Source: JACRBE01 sp964429005 (lineage in GTDB: Bacteria; Chlamydiota; Chlamydiia; Chlamydiales; JACRBE01). From it: 23,887 nucleotides of DNA. Under the pieces are notes generated by a model, which searched no databases, was not told the DNA's origin, and saw only the letters and a program-made list of their open reading frames with translations. The stretch spans positions 1-23,887 of the forward strand of contig CAYSAJ010000025.1 of assembly GCA_964429005.1 (NCBI GenBank), in the 5' to 3' direction. Positions 1-7,240 of this stretch are shown in pieces; within the stretch, counting starts at the first letter, position 1, and each line of letters starts with the position of its first letter. Position numbers and translations under genes: made by a program.

Positions 1-98
1 AGGCTTTCTTCTAAGGCAGCATTGAGATAGGCAACAGCTTCATCATGATCCTTTAGCTTCTCTAAGAGCCATTCTTGATAATTTTTACTTTTTGCCAT
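1..98 (-). CDS. HigA-type antitoxin, N-terminal part (cut by window edge)
   Basis: On the minus strand an ATG at 98-96 opens a frame that runs off the window: it begins MAKSKNYQEWLLEKL, followed by a segment reading DHDEAVAYLNAALEES. The Leu/Lys helix followed by EAVAYLNAALEE is typical of the N-terminus of the addiction-module antidote family (HigA-like, TIGR02684 type), whose Xre-like helix-turn-helix would lie beyond the edge. Its start lies inside the end of the toxin gene, a 14-nt overlap, which is the normal toxin-first order for this family and implies translational coupling. In the known systems the antitoxin neutralises the toxin and represses the shared promoter. Only about 32 residues are visible, so the DNA-binding part cannot be checked. 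Confidence 0.75.
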   Translation of the reverse strand, partial: MAKSKNYQEWLLEKLKDHDEAVAYLNAALEES

Positions 99-426
99 GT
101 TTTTTCTCCCTCAATTGGTACTCTTTTAAATACTCCTTAGCCTTATTAATGTCCTTGGTTTGCGAACTTTTATCTCCTCCGCAAAGCAAGAGCACGATCT
201 TATTACCTATTTTCGAGTAATAGACTCTAATTCCTGGTCCGTAGTGAATCCTTAGCTCTGCAATTCCATCGCCAAGAGCTTTACAGTCACCAAAGTTCCC
301 AACCTTTAAGCGGTCGAGCCGTGTAAGAATTTTGGCGCGGGTGTGCAGTTCCCTTAAGGACTCAAACCAATCATCAAAAGGGCAGTGACCTGAAGCTGTT
401 TCGTAAAGCTCAATCTCGATTTCCAT
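85..426 (-). CDS. HigB/RelE-type toxin (addiction module killer protein)
   Basis: A 113-residue protein of the RelE/ParE superfamily, subgroup TIGR02683 (phage-derived Gp49-like, HigB-type). Members are mostly ribosome-dependent mRNA endonucleases. Family hallmarks seen are ETASGHCPFDDWFESL near the N-terminus, ILTRLDRLKVGNFGDCK, ELRIHYGPGIRVYY and LLLCGGDKSSQ with the trailing DI-KAKEYL helix. The frame is open to 462, but the start at 426 is preferred: the family begins at MEIEI, and the extra 12 codons would cross the promoter palindrome and the -35 box. Its 3' end overlaps the antitoxin start by 14 nt. No strong Shine-Dalgarno is visible, in keeping with a nearly leaderless transcript. 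Family assignment is confident; activity is inferred. Confidence 0.85.
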   Translation of the reverse strand: MEIEIELYETASGHCPFDDWFESLRELHTRAKILTRLDRLKVGNFGDCKALGDGIAELRIHYGPGIRVYYSKIGNKIVLLLCGGDKSSQTKDINKAKEYLKEYQLREKKHGKK

Positions 427-432
427 AATTAT

Positions 433-462
433 ATTGTATCCTGCAAGATACATTATTTGCAA
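433..462 (-). promoter_or_regulatory. Toxin-antitoxin promoter with embedded palindromic operator
   Basis: Reading the minus strand, TTGCAA (462-457) and TACAAT (438-433) are 18 bp apart, a plausible sigma70-type promoter whose start would fall at or just before the toxin ATG at 426. Between and into these boxes lies an 18-bp near-perfect palindrome (435-452): TGTATC, six central bases with TGCA at the middle, then GATACA; only one base pair is mismatched. An operator overlapping the promoter fits the autorepression known for HigBA-type modules. The match is by eye; no binding data are available. Confidence 0.5.
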
Positions 463-627
463 CAGTTTTATAACAAGCTAAATATGAATAAGATAAAAAT
501 TCATCTTTAAAGCCTAACCAGTCAAAAGTTCGAAGTGTTCCCAGTATCTGGAGCATTTCTTTTAGCCCTTTAAGATTTCTTCTTAATGGGACTTTATATT
601 GAGTTAGGAACCAGGGCCGTACTGAGC
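463..627. other. Intergenic stretch, possible gene remnant
   Basis: This 165-bp gap lies between the DUF2147 gene and the toxin promoter. On the minus strand one frame stays open for about 60 codons with a protein-like composition (it includes LKGLKEMLQILGTLRTFDWL), but it has no start codon or ribosome-binding site of its own and runs into the toxin promoter. It could be the decayed end of an older gene or chance. No hairpin terminator was found after the DUF2147 gene. Confidence 0.25.
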
Positions 628-1134
628 CTAATCTTCAAGTTTGGGTTTTTTAGGAATTAAAGTCGCAAGATCAGGTTTTTTGAAATTTTCATTGAAACCA
701 CTGTCTGGGAAAGGAGGCCATACTTCATTACGACCAAAGATAAATAGTTTTCCCCTTAGAATAAGATTTCCTTTTTCTCTCCAAAGCTCAGCATTGTAGA
801 TCTTCCCTTTGATGGGATCGACAACGTAGCCCTTGTATCGCCCTTCTCCATCATCTTGAGAGGCGTCCCATACTATATCAAGACCACTATAAAAAGGCCT
901 TCCTTCAAGACCTGGCGCCCTGCTAATCGGATGATAGATGGTATCATCTAATACACCCTGTTCGTTATGTGTGCCTATGATCTTGCCGTAGTATTTTCCT
1001 TTGTAGGAATATACAGCGATAATCGCTCCCGGCTTTTGGGTTTTTTTGTTGATCGTTTGCCAAAATCCTGTGATGCTGCCATCGCTTGAGAAAACAAAAC
1101 AAGGAATCAGTAAGAAAAAGAGCCATTTTTTCAT
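628..1134 (-). CDS. DUF2147 family exported protein
   Basis: A 168-residue protein with an N-terminal signal peptide (MKKWLFFLLIPCFVFSS, cleavage near residue 17) followed by a DUF2147-like domain. Visible family features are GFWQTINKKTQKPGAII, the YYGKIIG strand, a central LDIVWD and GRYKGYVVDPIKGKIYNAE, and a C-terminal LRGKLFIFGRNEVW. DUF2147 proteins are small secreted or periplasmic beta-rich proteins of unknown function. The C-terminal about 25 residues (Pro/Lys-rich, ending PKKPKLED) extend past the domain. The start has no clear Shine-Dalgarno sequence, but the signal peptide begins right at it. It lies 201 nt upstream of the toxin gene on the same strand and has no obvious functional partner. 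Confidence 0.8.
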   Translation of the reverse strand: MKKWLFFLLIPCFVFSSDGSITGFWQTINKKTQKPGAIIAVYSYKGKYYGKIIGTHNEQGVLDDTIYHPISRAPGLEGRPFYSGLDIVWDASQDDGEGRYKGYVVDPIKGKIYNAELWREKGNLILRGKLFIFGRNEVWPPFPDSGFNENFKKPDLATLIPKKPKLED

Positions 1135-1272
1135 AAAAGATAAAAACGTTGATTTTTGGAGGCTAAATTTAAGTTTTTTTCATATATCCTGCCAGAAAAA
1201 TTTTCCGCTCAGAGCATTGACAAGGGAACCTGAATTTGTTAATCAGCAGGGATTAGCACAGGATGATCCTAT

Positions 1273-1425
1273 ATGATACGTAAACTTCCTTCAGGAAAAT
1301 ATCGACTTTATTCGCGAAAAAAAAATCCCAAAACTGGGAAAAGAAGAAACCTTGGTACTTTTGATACAAGAGAAGCTGCTGAAAAACATGAAAGAGAAAT
1401 TCAGTACTTCAAAAGAAGAGGATAA
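1273..1425 (+). CDS. Small conserved Arm/AP2-like protein (50 aa)
   Basis: A 50-codon gene reading MIRKLPSGKYRLYSRKKNPK, then TGKRRNLGTFDTREAAEKHE and REIQYFKRRG. I recognise this as a widespread small bacterial protein family, usually hypothetical. Its three strands plus helix (GKYRLY, RRNLGTF, TREAAEKHERE) resemble the arm-type/AP2-like DNA-binding domain at the N-terminus of tyrosine integrases, here free-standing. It is very basic (about 17 Lys/Arg). A consensus -35 TTGACA lies at 1217-1222, but the -10 at 17-bp spacing is poor. The stop TAA (1423-1425) directly abuts the stop of the convergent methyltransferase gene (1428-1426), leaving no intergenic base. DNA binding is inference from fold resemblance. 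Confidence 0.8.
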   Translation: MIRKLPSGKYRLYSRKKNPKTGKRRNLGTFDTREAAEKHEREIQYFKRRG

Positions 1426-2046
1426 TTATTGCTTGGTGCAATATACCCGATATAGGTCGTGGGTGTTGTAAGCATGAATTTTAGGGCTTAAAGAAATCTC
1501 AATAAGAGAGAATCTTGTTTGCTCAAGAAGGATTTGAATTTCTTCTTTAGAATAGTAAGCCCAATATTTTTCATGATTTCCCTCATATCTGCTATCCTGC
1601 TCACACAGTTCTCCTTCTCCTTTTTTCAAGTTAAAGAAGAAAGTCCCTCCCATTTTTAAACAAGTATAAACTTTTTGCAGAACAGCTGGGAGATTGTCTT
1701 TAAAAATGTGAGGTAGGGCAGAAGAAGCCCAAATCCCATCAAAGGTCTCAGGAGGAAAATCAAGCTGCTCTATATCCATAACGTGAAAGTGAGCTTGAGG
1801 CGCTGTATTACGAGCTAATACTACCAAATTTTCACAGAAATCAATTCCAGTGACTTGATATCCAAAATCGCAAAAAGTTTTTGCATCTCGGCCCGATCCA
1901 GAGCCCATATCTAAAATATGTCCTTGAGGGGGAATCAACTTAGTAAAACAGATTATCGATTCCATAGGAGCTAGATCTACAACATTTTTTGCGTATTCAG
2001 CAGCTGTAGCTTCATAGCTTTGCTTTGTTTTTTGTTTGAAATCCAT
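1426..2046 (-). CDS. SAM-dependent class I methyltransferase
   Basis: A 206-residue single-domain Rossmann methyltransferase (Methyltransf_11/25 type). Motif I is HILDMGSGSGRD (residues 43-54), the acidic residue at the end of beta2 is Asp69 in VTGIDFCENL, and Asp91 follows beta3 in HVMDIEQLDF. Motif IV is FDGIWASSALPHI (102-114), and LKMGGTFFFNLKKGEGE is the post-I strand and loop. There is no signal for a specific substrate; small-molecule methylation is the usual role of this group. A TATAAT in the minus orientation (2074-2069), 22 bp before the start, could be its -10 box, with no good -35. It is divergent from the cyo operon and convergent with the small Arm-like gene, so it is probably monocistronic. 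Confidence 0.85.
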   Translation of the reverse strand: MDFKQKTKQSYEATAAEYAKNVVDLAPMESIICFTKLIPPQGHILDMGSGSGRDAKTFCDFGYQVTGIDFCENLVVLARNTAPQAHFHVMDIEQLDFPPETFDGIWASSALPHIFKDNLPAVLQKVYTCLKMGGTFFFNLKKGEGELCEQDSRYEGNHEKYWAYYSKEEIQILLEQTRFSLIEISLSPKIHAYNTHDLYRVYCTKQ

Positions 2047-2196
2047 ACGAAAGCTCTTTCTTTGCTCTATTATAGGGCAGGCTCTTGAAAAATTTCGAAT
2101 AAAATTATTTGTATGAATTTCTGCTAGACATCCTCTCCTTTTTCATGTAGAAACGAAAACTATTTAGCAAACTGTGAAGTAGGGGACTAAAGGCAG

Positions 2197-3063
2197 ATGA
2201 AGAAAGAGACAAAGATTAGCATCGCGGTTGTATTATGGATTGTAGCGATTGTGGCCGGAATTTTATCTCTAAAAGGATTAGATATCCCTGTTCTGCAATC
2301 CAAAGGGATGATCGGAATCAAAGAAAGAGATCTTCTGATTACATCTTCGTTGCTCATGCTCATCGTCGTATTGCCTGTTTTCATTTTTACCTTTTTCTTC
2401 ATCTGGAAATATAGCCATCAAAATAAAAAAGCAAAATACTCACCTGACTGGGAACACAGCCATATCGCAGAAGCTGTATGGTGGGGAGTTCCTCTTCTCA
2501 TTATTATAGTTCTCGCTGTTTTAACATACAAAAGCAGTCATGAACTCGATCCTTTTAAACCCATTCGTAACGGAAACAAACCTTTAGAAATTCAAGTTGT
2601 GGCCCTCCAATGGAAATGGCTTTTCATTTATCCAGAGCAAGGAATAGCAACGATTAACTATGTCGAGTTTCCAGAAAATACACCGATAGACTTTGAAATC
2701 ACAGCGGATGCTCCGATGAACTCGTTTTGGATCCCTCAGCTCGGAGGTCAGATTTATGCAATGCCAGCAATGAAATCGAAATTGCATCTCATAGCTAACG
2801 AAAAAGGAACCTTTAGAGGATGTTCTGCCAATATTAGTGGAGAAGGGTTCGCAGGAATGACTTTTACAGCGAAAGCAACATCAGAAGATGATTTCAATAA
2901 GTGGGTCAATTCGGTCCGTAGATCATCAAAGCATCTTACATTAGCAGAATATGAAAAACTCGTAAAACCGAGCTCTTATGACCCTGTAGTTCTGTATAAG
3001 CTCAGTGCAAAAGATCTTTTTGATCAAATTATCATGAAATACAACATGCCCGCTCAAGAATAA
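2197..3063 (+). CDS. cyoA: Cytochrome bo3 ubiquinol oxidase subunit II
   Basis: A 288-residue subunit II of the proton-pumping quinol oxidase, aligning along nearly its whole length with E. coli CyoA: two N-terminal membrane segments (about 7-25 and 45-68), KYSPDW, AVWWGVPLLIII (second helix), the QWKWLFIYPEQGIATIN core, NSFWIPQLGGQIYAM and the cupredoxin end GEGFAGMTF. The CuA ligand set of cytochrome c oxidases is broken (second Cys and the His are absent), so electrons come from quinol, not cytochrome c. Unlike E. coli CyoA there is no lipobox Cys: the segment corresponding to LLSGC reads LSLKGL, so it is probably not lipid-anchored. It is the first gene of the cyo operon, with 15 nt to cyoB. 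The roughly 150-bp upstream gap shows no clean promoter. Confidence 0.95.
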   Translation: MKKETKISIAVVLWIVAIVAGILSLKGLDIPVLQSKGMIGIKERDLLITSSLLMLIVVLPVFIFTFFFIWKYSHQNKKAKYSPDWEHSHIAEAVWWGVPLLIIIVLAVLTYKSSHELDPFKPIRNGNKPLEIQVVALQWKWLFIYPEQGIATINYVEFPENTPIDFEITADAPMNSFWIPQLGGQIYAMPAMKSKLHLIANEKGTFRGCSANISGEGFAGMTFTAKATSEDDFNKWVNSVRRSSKHLTLAEYEKLVKPSSYDPVVLYKLSAKDLFDQIIMKYNMPAQE

Positions 3064-3078
3064 GGGAGCCATGAAATT

Positions 3079-5061
3079 ATGGATTTAATAAAAATACTTT
3101 TTGGAAAACTAACCATTGAAGCCCTTAAACATGATTGGATCGAATATGCAGCTGGAATCTCGATGGTTCTCGGTGCAGTTTCTTTGATCGGATTGCTCAC
3201 TTATTACCGAAGGTGGAAATGGCTTTGGACCGAGTGGATTACAACTGTAGATCATAAAAAAATTGGACAGATGTACATCATCGTTTCGGTGATCATGCTC
3301 TTTAAAGGGCTTTTTGATGCAGTGATGATGCGCGCTCAGCAAGCGATGTCTGTCGGTGATTCGATGGGATATCTTACAGCCCCCCACTTTCAACAGCTGT
3401 TCACAGCTCATGGTGTTACCATGATCTTCTTTGTGGGGATGGGAGTCATTTTTGGAATCATTAATCTTGTGCTTCCACTTCAAATTGGAGCAAGAGATGT
3501 CGCTTTCCCTTTTTTGAATTCCCTTAGCTTTTGGCTCTTTGCTTCTGGCGCGATGTACATTATGGCATCTCTTGTTATCGGAATTTTCTCAGGAGCAGGT
3601 TGGGTAGGATATCCTCCACTCTCTGGTCTCAAATATAGCCCTGACGTCGGAGTCGATTATTGGCTGTGGAGTCTTCAGATATCAGGTGCCGGATCTCTTA
3701 TTTCAGGCATCAACTTCCTTGTAACCATTCTCAAGATGAGATGCCCAGGGATGACCCTCATGAAAATGCCCATCTTTGTATGGTCATCACTTGCGACGAT
3801 GATTTTAGTTATTTTCGCTTTCCCTATTCTTACAGCAACCATTGGCATGCTTTCTTTAGATCGTTTAATTGGGACTCACTTCTTTACATCAGACTTCGGT
3901 GGAAATCCCATGATGTATATCAACCTTATTTGGTCTTGGGGACATCCTGAAGTCTATATTTTAATCCTTCCTGCTTTTGGAATATTTTCAGAAGTCGTTC
4001 CTGTATTTTCTGAAAAACGCCTCTTTGGTTATGTCTCTATGGTGTGGGCAATCATTGCAATTGCTTTCCTCTCTTTCATCGTATGGCTCCATCACTTCTT
4101 TACAATGGGTGCCGGAGCTAACGTAAACGCTTTCTTTGGAATCATGACGATGATTATTGCTATTCCAACAGGAGTAAAAGTCTTCAACTGGCTTTTTACC
4201 ATGTATAGAGGGAGGGTTCATTTAGAAACCCCTATGCTCTGGTTTATAGGCTTTGTCCTCATTTTTACTGTGGGTGGTATGGCTGGAGTTTTGATGTCGA
4301 TACCCGCTGTAGACTTCCAAGTTCATAACAGCTTGTTTTTAGTCGCTCACTTTCATTCTGTGATTATTGGTGGTGTGGTCTTTGGATTCTTTTCAGGATA
4401 TTCCTATTGGTTCCCTAAATTTGTGGGTTTCAAGCTTAATGAAAAATTAGGGCGTTATGCATTCTGGTGCTGGATTATCGGTTTTTTAGTCGCTTTCTTA
4501 CCCCTTTATGTTCTAGGACTCATGGGGGCTACACGTAGACTCAATCACTATGAAGCCTCGACAGGATGGCAGCCTTTGTTTATCTTAGCAGCCATCGGAG
4601 TTCTTATCATTTCAATTGGGTTCGGGCTCCAAGTTCTTCAATTTCTGGTCAGCGTTCGAGACAGAAATAAAAATCGCGCTGGCAGAGATCCTTGGAATGG
4701 AAGAACTCTTGAATGGTCGACGACTTCTCCTCCACCTTTTTATAACTTTGCCGTGATTCCTGAGGTGCATGAAAAGGATGCCTTCTGGGCAGAGAAGCAT
4801 AGTCATATCAAAAAACAGGCTCCTCACTATGAAGAAATTCATATGCCAAAAAATACAGGCACAGGATTTTATATTGGAGCTTTGAGCTTCGTATTCGGTT
4901 TTGGAATGGTCTGGTATATCTGGTGGATGGTCATTGCTTCTGGCATAGGGATGCTCGCTTGCCTTATTGCGCACCTTTACAACCAAGACACTGAATATTA
5001 TGTTACAGTAGAAGAAATCAAAAGAATCGAAACATCTAAGGAGGGTTATGAAAGAGACTAA
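3079..5061 (+). CDS. cyoB: Cytochrome bo3 ubiquinol oxidase subunit I
   Basis: A 660-residue heme-copper oxidase catalytic subunit of the inner membrane, close to E. coli CyoB in length and sequence. Ligands are all present: low-spin heme His111 and His426, CuB His289, His338 and His339, and high-spin heme His424. The cross-linked Tyr is Tyr293 in GHPEVY. Proton-channel residues Asp140 (GARDVAFPF), Glu291 and Lys367 (PTGVK) are intact, so oxygen reduction and pumping are expected. In the quinol site Asp80, His103 and Gln106 match E. coli Asp75, His98 and Gln101, but the position of E. coli Arg71 is Lys76, and Ile102 is Leu. The gene ends with a 14-nt overlap into cyoC. Confidence 0.97.
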   Translation: MDLIKILFGKLTIEALKHDWIEYAAGISMVLGAVSLIGLLTYYRRWKWLWTEWITTVDHKKIGQMYIIVSVIMLFKGLFDAVMMRAQQAMSVGDSMGYLTAPHFQQLFTAHGVTMIFFVGMGVIFGIINLVLPLQIGARDVAFPFLNSLSFWLFASGAMYIMASLVIGIFSGAGWVGYPPLSGLKYSPDVGVDYWLWSLQISGAGSLISGINFLVTILKMRCPGMTLMKMPIFVWSSLATMILVIFAFPILTATIGMLSLDRLIGTHFFTSDFGGNPMMYINLIWSWGHPEVYILILPAFGIFSEVVPVFSEKRLFGYVSMVWAIIAIAFLSFIVWLHHFFTMGAGANVNAFFGIMTMIIAIPTGVKVFNWLFTMYRGRVHLETPMLWFIGFVLIFTVGGMAGVLMSIPAVDFQVHNSLFLVAHFHSVIIGGVVFGFFSGYSYWFPKFVGFKLNEKLGRYAFWCWIIGFLVAFLPLYVLGLMGATRRLNHYEASTGWQPLFILAAIGVLIISIGFGLQVLQFLVSVRDRNKNRAGRDPWNGRTLEWSTTSPPPFYNFAVIPEVHEKDAFWAEKHSHIKKQAPHYEEIHMPKNTGTGFYIGALSFVFGFGMVWYIWWMVIASGIGMLACLIAHLYNQDTEYYVTVEEIKRIETSKEGYERD

Positions 5062-5656
5062 AATGATGTCCCATGAGACTTATCCAGATACTCATCATGA
5101 TGTCTACTCAAAAACCATCTTTGGATTTTGGGTCTACTTAGTGACAGATTTTATGCTGTTTGCAACTTTTTTTGCTGTGCATGCCGTTCTTTTTGCAGAT
5201 ATGCAAAGTACAATCAGTTCAAAAGCTCCGTTTCATCTCTCTCTTGCTTTTATGCAAAGCATTCTCATGCTCAGCGCAAGCTTCGCAAGTGGCCTCGCTG
5301 GAGTGAATGCTCACCGCTCTAGAAAGAATGCTACAATCTTTTGGTTTGCTGTGACTTTCCTCTTAGGTTTGATCTTCATGAGCATTGAGGGAATGGAGTT
5401 TTCTCGACTTCTTGAACAAGGAAAAAGCTGGCAGACAAATGCTTTCTTTTCCTCCTATTTTAACCTCGTTGGGATGCATGGACTTCATATGATCATCGCC
5501 CTCATGTGGATTATTGTACTTCTCATCCCCGTGATTCGTTTTGGTCTAAATGCTGTCAGTGTAAAAAGACTCACGTGCCTTCGGATGTTTTGGCAGTTTC
5601 TTAATATCGTTTGGATTTTTATCTTTAGCTTTGTCTACTTAACGGGAGGGCGCTAA
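5048..5656 (+). CDS. cyoC: Cytochrome bo3 ubiquinol oxidase subunit III
   Basis: A 202-residue integral membrane subunit III of the quinol oxidase, with five hydrophobic helices and family signatures: FWVYLVTDFMLFATFFA, the E of MSIEGMEF, and the LVGMHGLHMIIALMW helix. It stabilises subunit I and proton uptake and carries no redox centre. The start at 5048 is chosen because AAGGAGGG sits 3 nt upstream, inside the end of cyoB, giving a 14-nt coding overlap; the in-frame ATG at 5063 has no such site. The stop is 1 nt before the cyoD start, so the genes are co-translated. Confidence 0.95.
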   Translation: MKETKMMSHETYPDTHHDVYSKTIFGFWVYLVTDFMLFATFFAVHAVLFADMQSTISSKAPFHLSLAFMQSILMLSASFASGLAGVNAHRSRKNATIFWFAVTFLLGLIFMSIEGMEFSRLLEQGKSWQTNAFFSSYFNLVGMHGLHMIIALMWIIVLLIPVIRFGLNAVSVKRLTCLRMFWQFLNIVWIFIFSFVYLTGGR

Positions 5657-5657
5657 C

Positions 5658-5981
5658 ATGGATCAATTAAAGCAAAAGTGGAATACAAGCTATAAGCCTT
5701 TGATCATCGGTTATCTCCTCTCCGCTGTATTACTTTTTACCGCCTACTTTGTTGTAGTAGAAAGAGTTTTTAAAGGATGGATTTTACTCCTCACGGTTCT
5801 TGGAATCGGAACCCTTCAAGCTCTCATCCAACTCGTTTTATTTCTTCATGTTGGCGTAGAAGAAAAACCTCGCTGGAATTTACTCACCTTTCTTTTTATG
5901 GTTCTCATTATCGTGATCTTGCTCGGAGGATCTCTCTGGATCATGTATAACTTAGATTATAATATGATGCTTCTAATGTAG
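5658..5981 (+). CDS. cyoD: Cytochrome bo3 ubiquinol oxidase subunit IV
   Basis: A 107-residue small subunit IV with three predicted membrane helices (about 15-33, 40-64 and 74-100), of usual length for CyoD/COX4_pro. Conserved features are IQLVLFLHVGVEEKPRWN and the C-terminal GSLWIMYNLDYNMM. In E. coli it assists assembly of CuB and heme in subunit I. Its ribosome-binding sequence (GGGAGGG) is in the last codons of cyoC, 1 nt separates the two genes, and cyoE follows after 3 nt. Confidence 0.93.
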   Translation: MDQLKQKWNTSYKPLIIGYLLSAVLLFTAYFVVVERVFKGWILLLTVLGIGTLQALIQLVLFLHVGVEEKPRWNLLTFLFMVLIIVILLGGSLWIMYNLDYNMMLLM

Positions 5982-5984
5982 GTA

Positions 5985-6872
5985 ATGATGGAAAGAGTGT
6001 CAAAAGGTGTTTCTAAGCTCGATGTGAGATCCTACACAATGCTCACAAAACCAGGTATTATTTTTGGTAACGTGGTAACCATGGCAGGAGGATTTGCTCT
6101 CGCTGCAAAAGGGGAGTATGACCTCTTCCTTTTTCTAGCAACGCTCCTCGGAATTTCTCTGATTATTGCCTCATCCTGTGTTTTTAATAACACAATCGAT
6201 CGCAAAGCCGATCAAAAGATGGAGAGAACAAAACATCGCCCTTTAGTCACAGGAAAAATTTCTCCAAGAGCAGCCCTCGTCTTTTCTCTATTTCTGGGTG
6301 TCATGGGTCTTGCTCTATTATTTATCTATGTCAACCCTCTAACAGCCATTCTTGCTTTTGCAGGGTTTTTTGTTTATGTCGTCCCTTATAGTTTCCTTAA
6401 ATACCATACAGTGCATGGAACTCTGATCGGCAGTATAGCAGGGGCGTTGCCACCTGTGATTGGATATACAGCAGTCACTAACGCGCTCGATCTAGGCGCC
6501 GGTTTGTTTTTTCTCATCGTTGTTTTATGGCAAATGCCTCATTTCTTCGCGATCGCTCTATACCGAATAGAAGATTACAAAGCGGCTCACATCCCTGTCT
6601 TGCCCGTAAAGAAAGGAATAGAGGCTACCAAGATCCAAATGCTCATTTATGTGATCGCATTTACTGGAGCTTCTTCATTATTAACAATCCTCGGATACAC
6701 CTCCGATGCCTTCTTAGCTTTGATGATTGTGCTAGGAGCTCTATGGGTGATTCTGTCCCTTAAGGGATTTAGAGCCCAAAATGTGAAAAAATGGGCAAGA
6801 GAGATGTTTGTTTTTTCTCTTTTTGTCATCATGGCAGAGTGTATTGCAATCCCTTTTACGGTAGTCTTATGA
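5985..6872 (+). CDS. cyoE: Protoheme IX farnesyltransferase (heme O synthase)
   Basis: A 295-residue UbiA-superfamily prenyltransferase that adds a farnesyl group to heme B, making the heme O needed by the CyoB active site. The Asp-rich motif is NNTIDRKAD with ERTKHRPL after it (residues 68-87), followed by SIAGALPPVIGY, LWQMPHFFAIAL and the second conserved loop DYKAAHIPVLPVKKG. About eight to nine membrane helices are visible. Two adjacent ATGs start the gene, and the first is used. Its TGA stop overlaps the ATG of the DUF2892 gene (ATGA at 6869-6872). Co-location with cyoABCD supports heme O rather than a heme A role. Confidence 0.95.
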   Translation: MMERVSKGVSKLDVRSYTMLTKPGIIFGNVVTMAGGFALAAKGEYDLFLFLATLLGISLIIASSCVFNNTIDRKADQKMERTKHRPLVTGKISPRAALVFSLFLGVMGLALLFIYVNPLTAILAFAGFFVYVVPYSFLKYHTVHGTLIGSIAGALPPVIGYTAVTNALDLGAGLFFLIVVLWQMPHFFAIALYRIEDYKAAHIPVLPVKKGIEATKIQMLIYVIAFTGASSLLTILGYTSDAFLALMIVLGALWVILSLKGFRAQNVKKWAREMFVFSLFVIMAECIAIPFTVVL

Positions 6873-7075
6873 AACTTAAAAAAAATATCGGCACTCCTGA
6901 TCGTATTGTTCGTTTGGGGATAGCCATCGCTCTTTTTGTCTACGCTTATGTCCAGTGGAGCTGGATTGCCCTTGCCCTTGGTATTTTCACCTTATTAGAG
7001 TCTTTCATGAGCTGGTGTATTTTCTATCAGTTAATTGGTAGAAATACCTGCCCTCTTCCAAAGAAGAAAAAATAA
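6869..7075 (+). CDS. DUF2892 (YgaP-like) inner-membrane protein
   Basis: A 68-residue DUF2892-type protein. It has KNIGTPDRIVRLGIAIAL (the N-terminal amphipathic turn plus first helix), a second hydrophobic segment WIALALGIFTLLESFMSW, and the C-terminal signature C-IFYQLIGRNTC, with Cys residues at positions 50 and 61. A longer frame open from 6791 was rejected because that part is out of family and overlaps cyoE; the start at 6869 overlaps the cyoE stop as ATGA, a classical re-initiation junction. Function is unknown. Its place as last gene of the quinol oxidase operon hints at a helper role in the respiratory membrane, which is inference. Confidence 0.85.
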   Translation: MKLKKNIGTPDRIVRLGIAIALFVYAYVQWSWIALALGIFTLLESFMSWCIFYQLIGRNTCPLPKKKK

Positions 7076-7086
7076 GCCTATTTTTT
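7067..7086 (+). terminator. Weak A/T-only hairpin after the cyo operon
   Basis: AAAAAATA and TATTTTTT pair perfectly (8 bp) around the loop AGCC, spanning the stop codon of the DUF2892 gene. The stem has no G-C pair, so it is a poor intrinsic terminator, but it is the only candidate at the end of the operon. Confidence 0.3.
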
Positions 7087-7201
7087 AAACTTCTGTAGTT
7101 CAATAGCATACAAAAGATTGTTGCTTTATGTATTTCTATGTTAGGTAGTTGAATTGGTTTTAAATCATTTTTAAACGATTCTTTTAAAAGAATAATTATT
7201 A

Positions 7202-7210
7202 TGTTATAAT
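7202..7210 (+). promoter_or_regulatory. Extended -10 promoter for the 161-aa unknown gene
   Basis: TGTTATAAT is a perfect extended -10 element (TGn followed by TATAAT). No canonical -35 lies 16-18 bp upstream, which an extended -10 tolerates. Transcription would begin near 7217, giving a leader of about 24 nt that contains AAAGGG (7229-7234) before the ATG at 7241. The region 7087-7201 upstream is AT-rich and otherwise featureless. Confidence 0.55.
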
Positions 7211-7240
7211 TTTGTTAAATAATTTTTTAAAGGGCATATT

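Noticed and set aside
1046..1276. Plus-strand frame of 76 codons
   Set aside because: It overlaps the DUF2147 signal peptide on the other strand and has non-protein-like composition; the real plus-strand gene here starts at 1273.
2187..2402. Minus-strand frame over the cyoA start
   Set aside because: Antisense to a strongly conserved gene and without family resemblance.
3109..3483. Minus-strand frame inside cyoB
   Set aside because: A shadow of the conserved cyoB coding sequence; His-rich junk composition, no ribosome-binding site.
6791..6868. Extended N-terminus of the DUF2892 protein
   Set aside because: It lies wholly inside cyoE in another frame and is outside the family; the ATGA overlap at 6869 is a better start.
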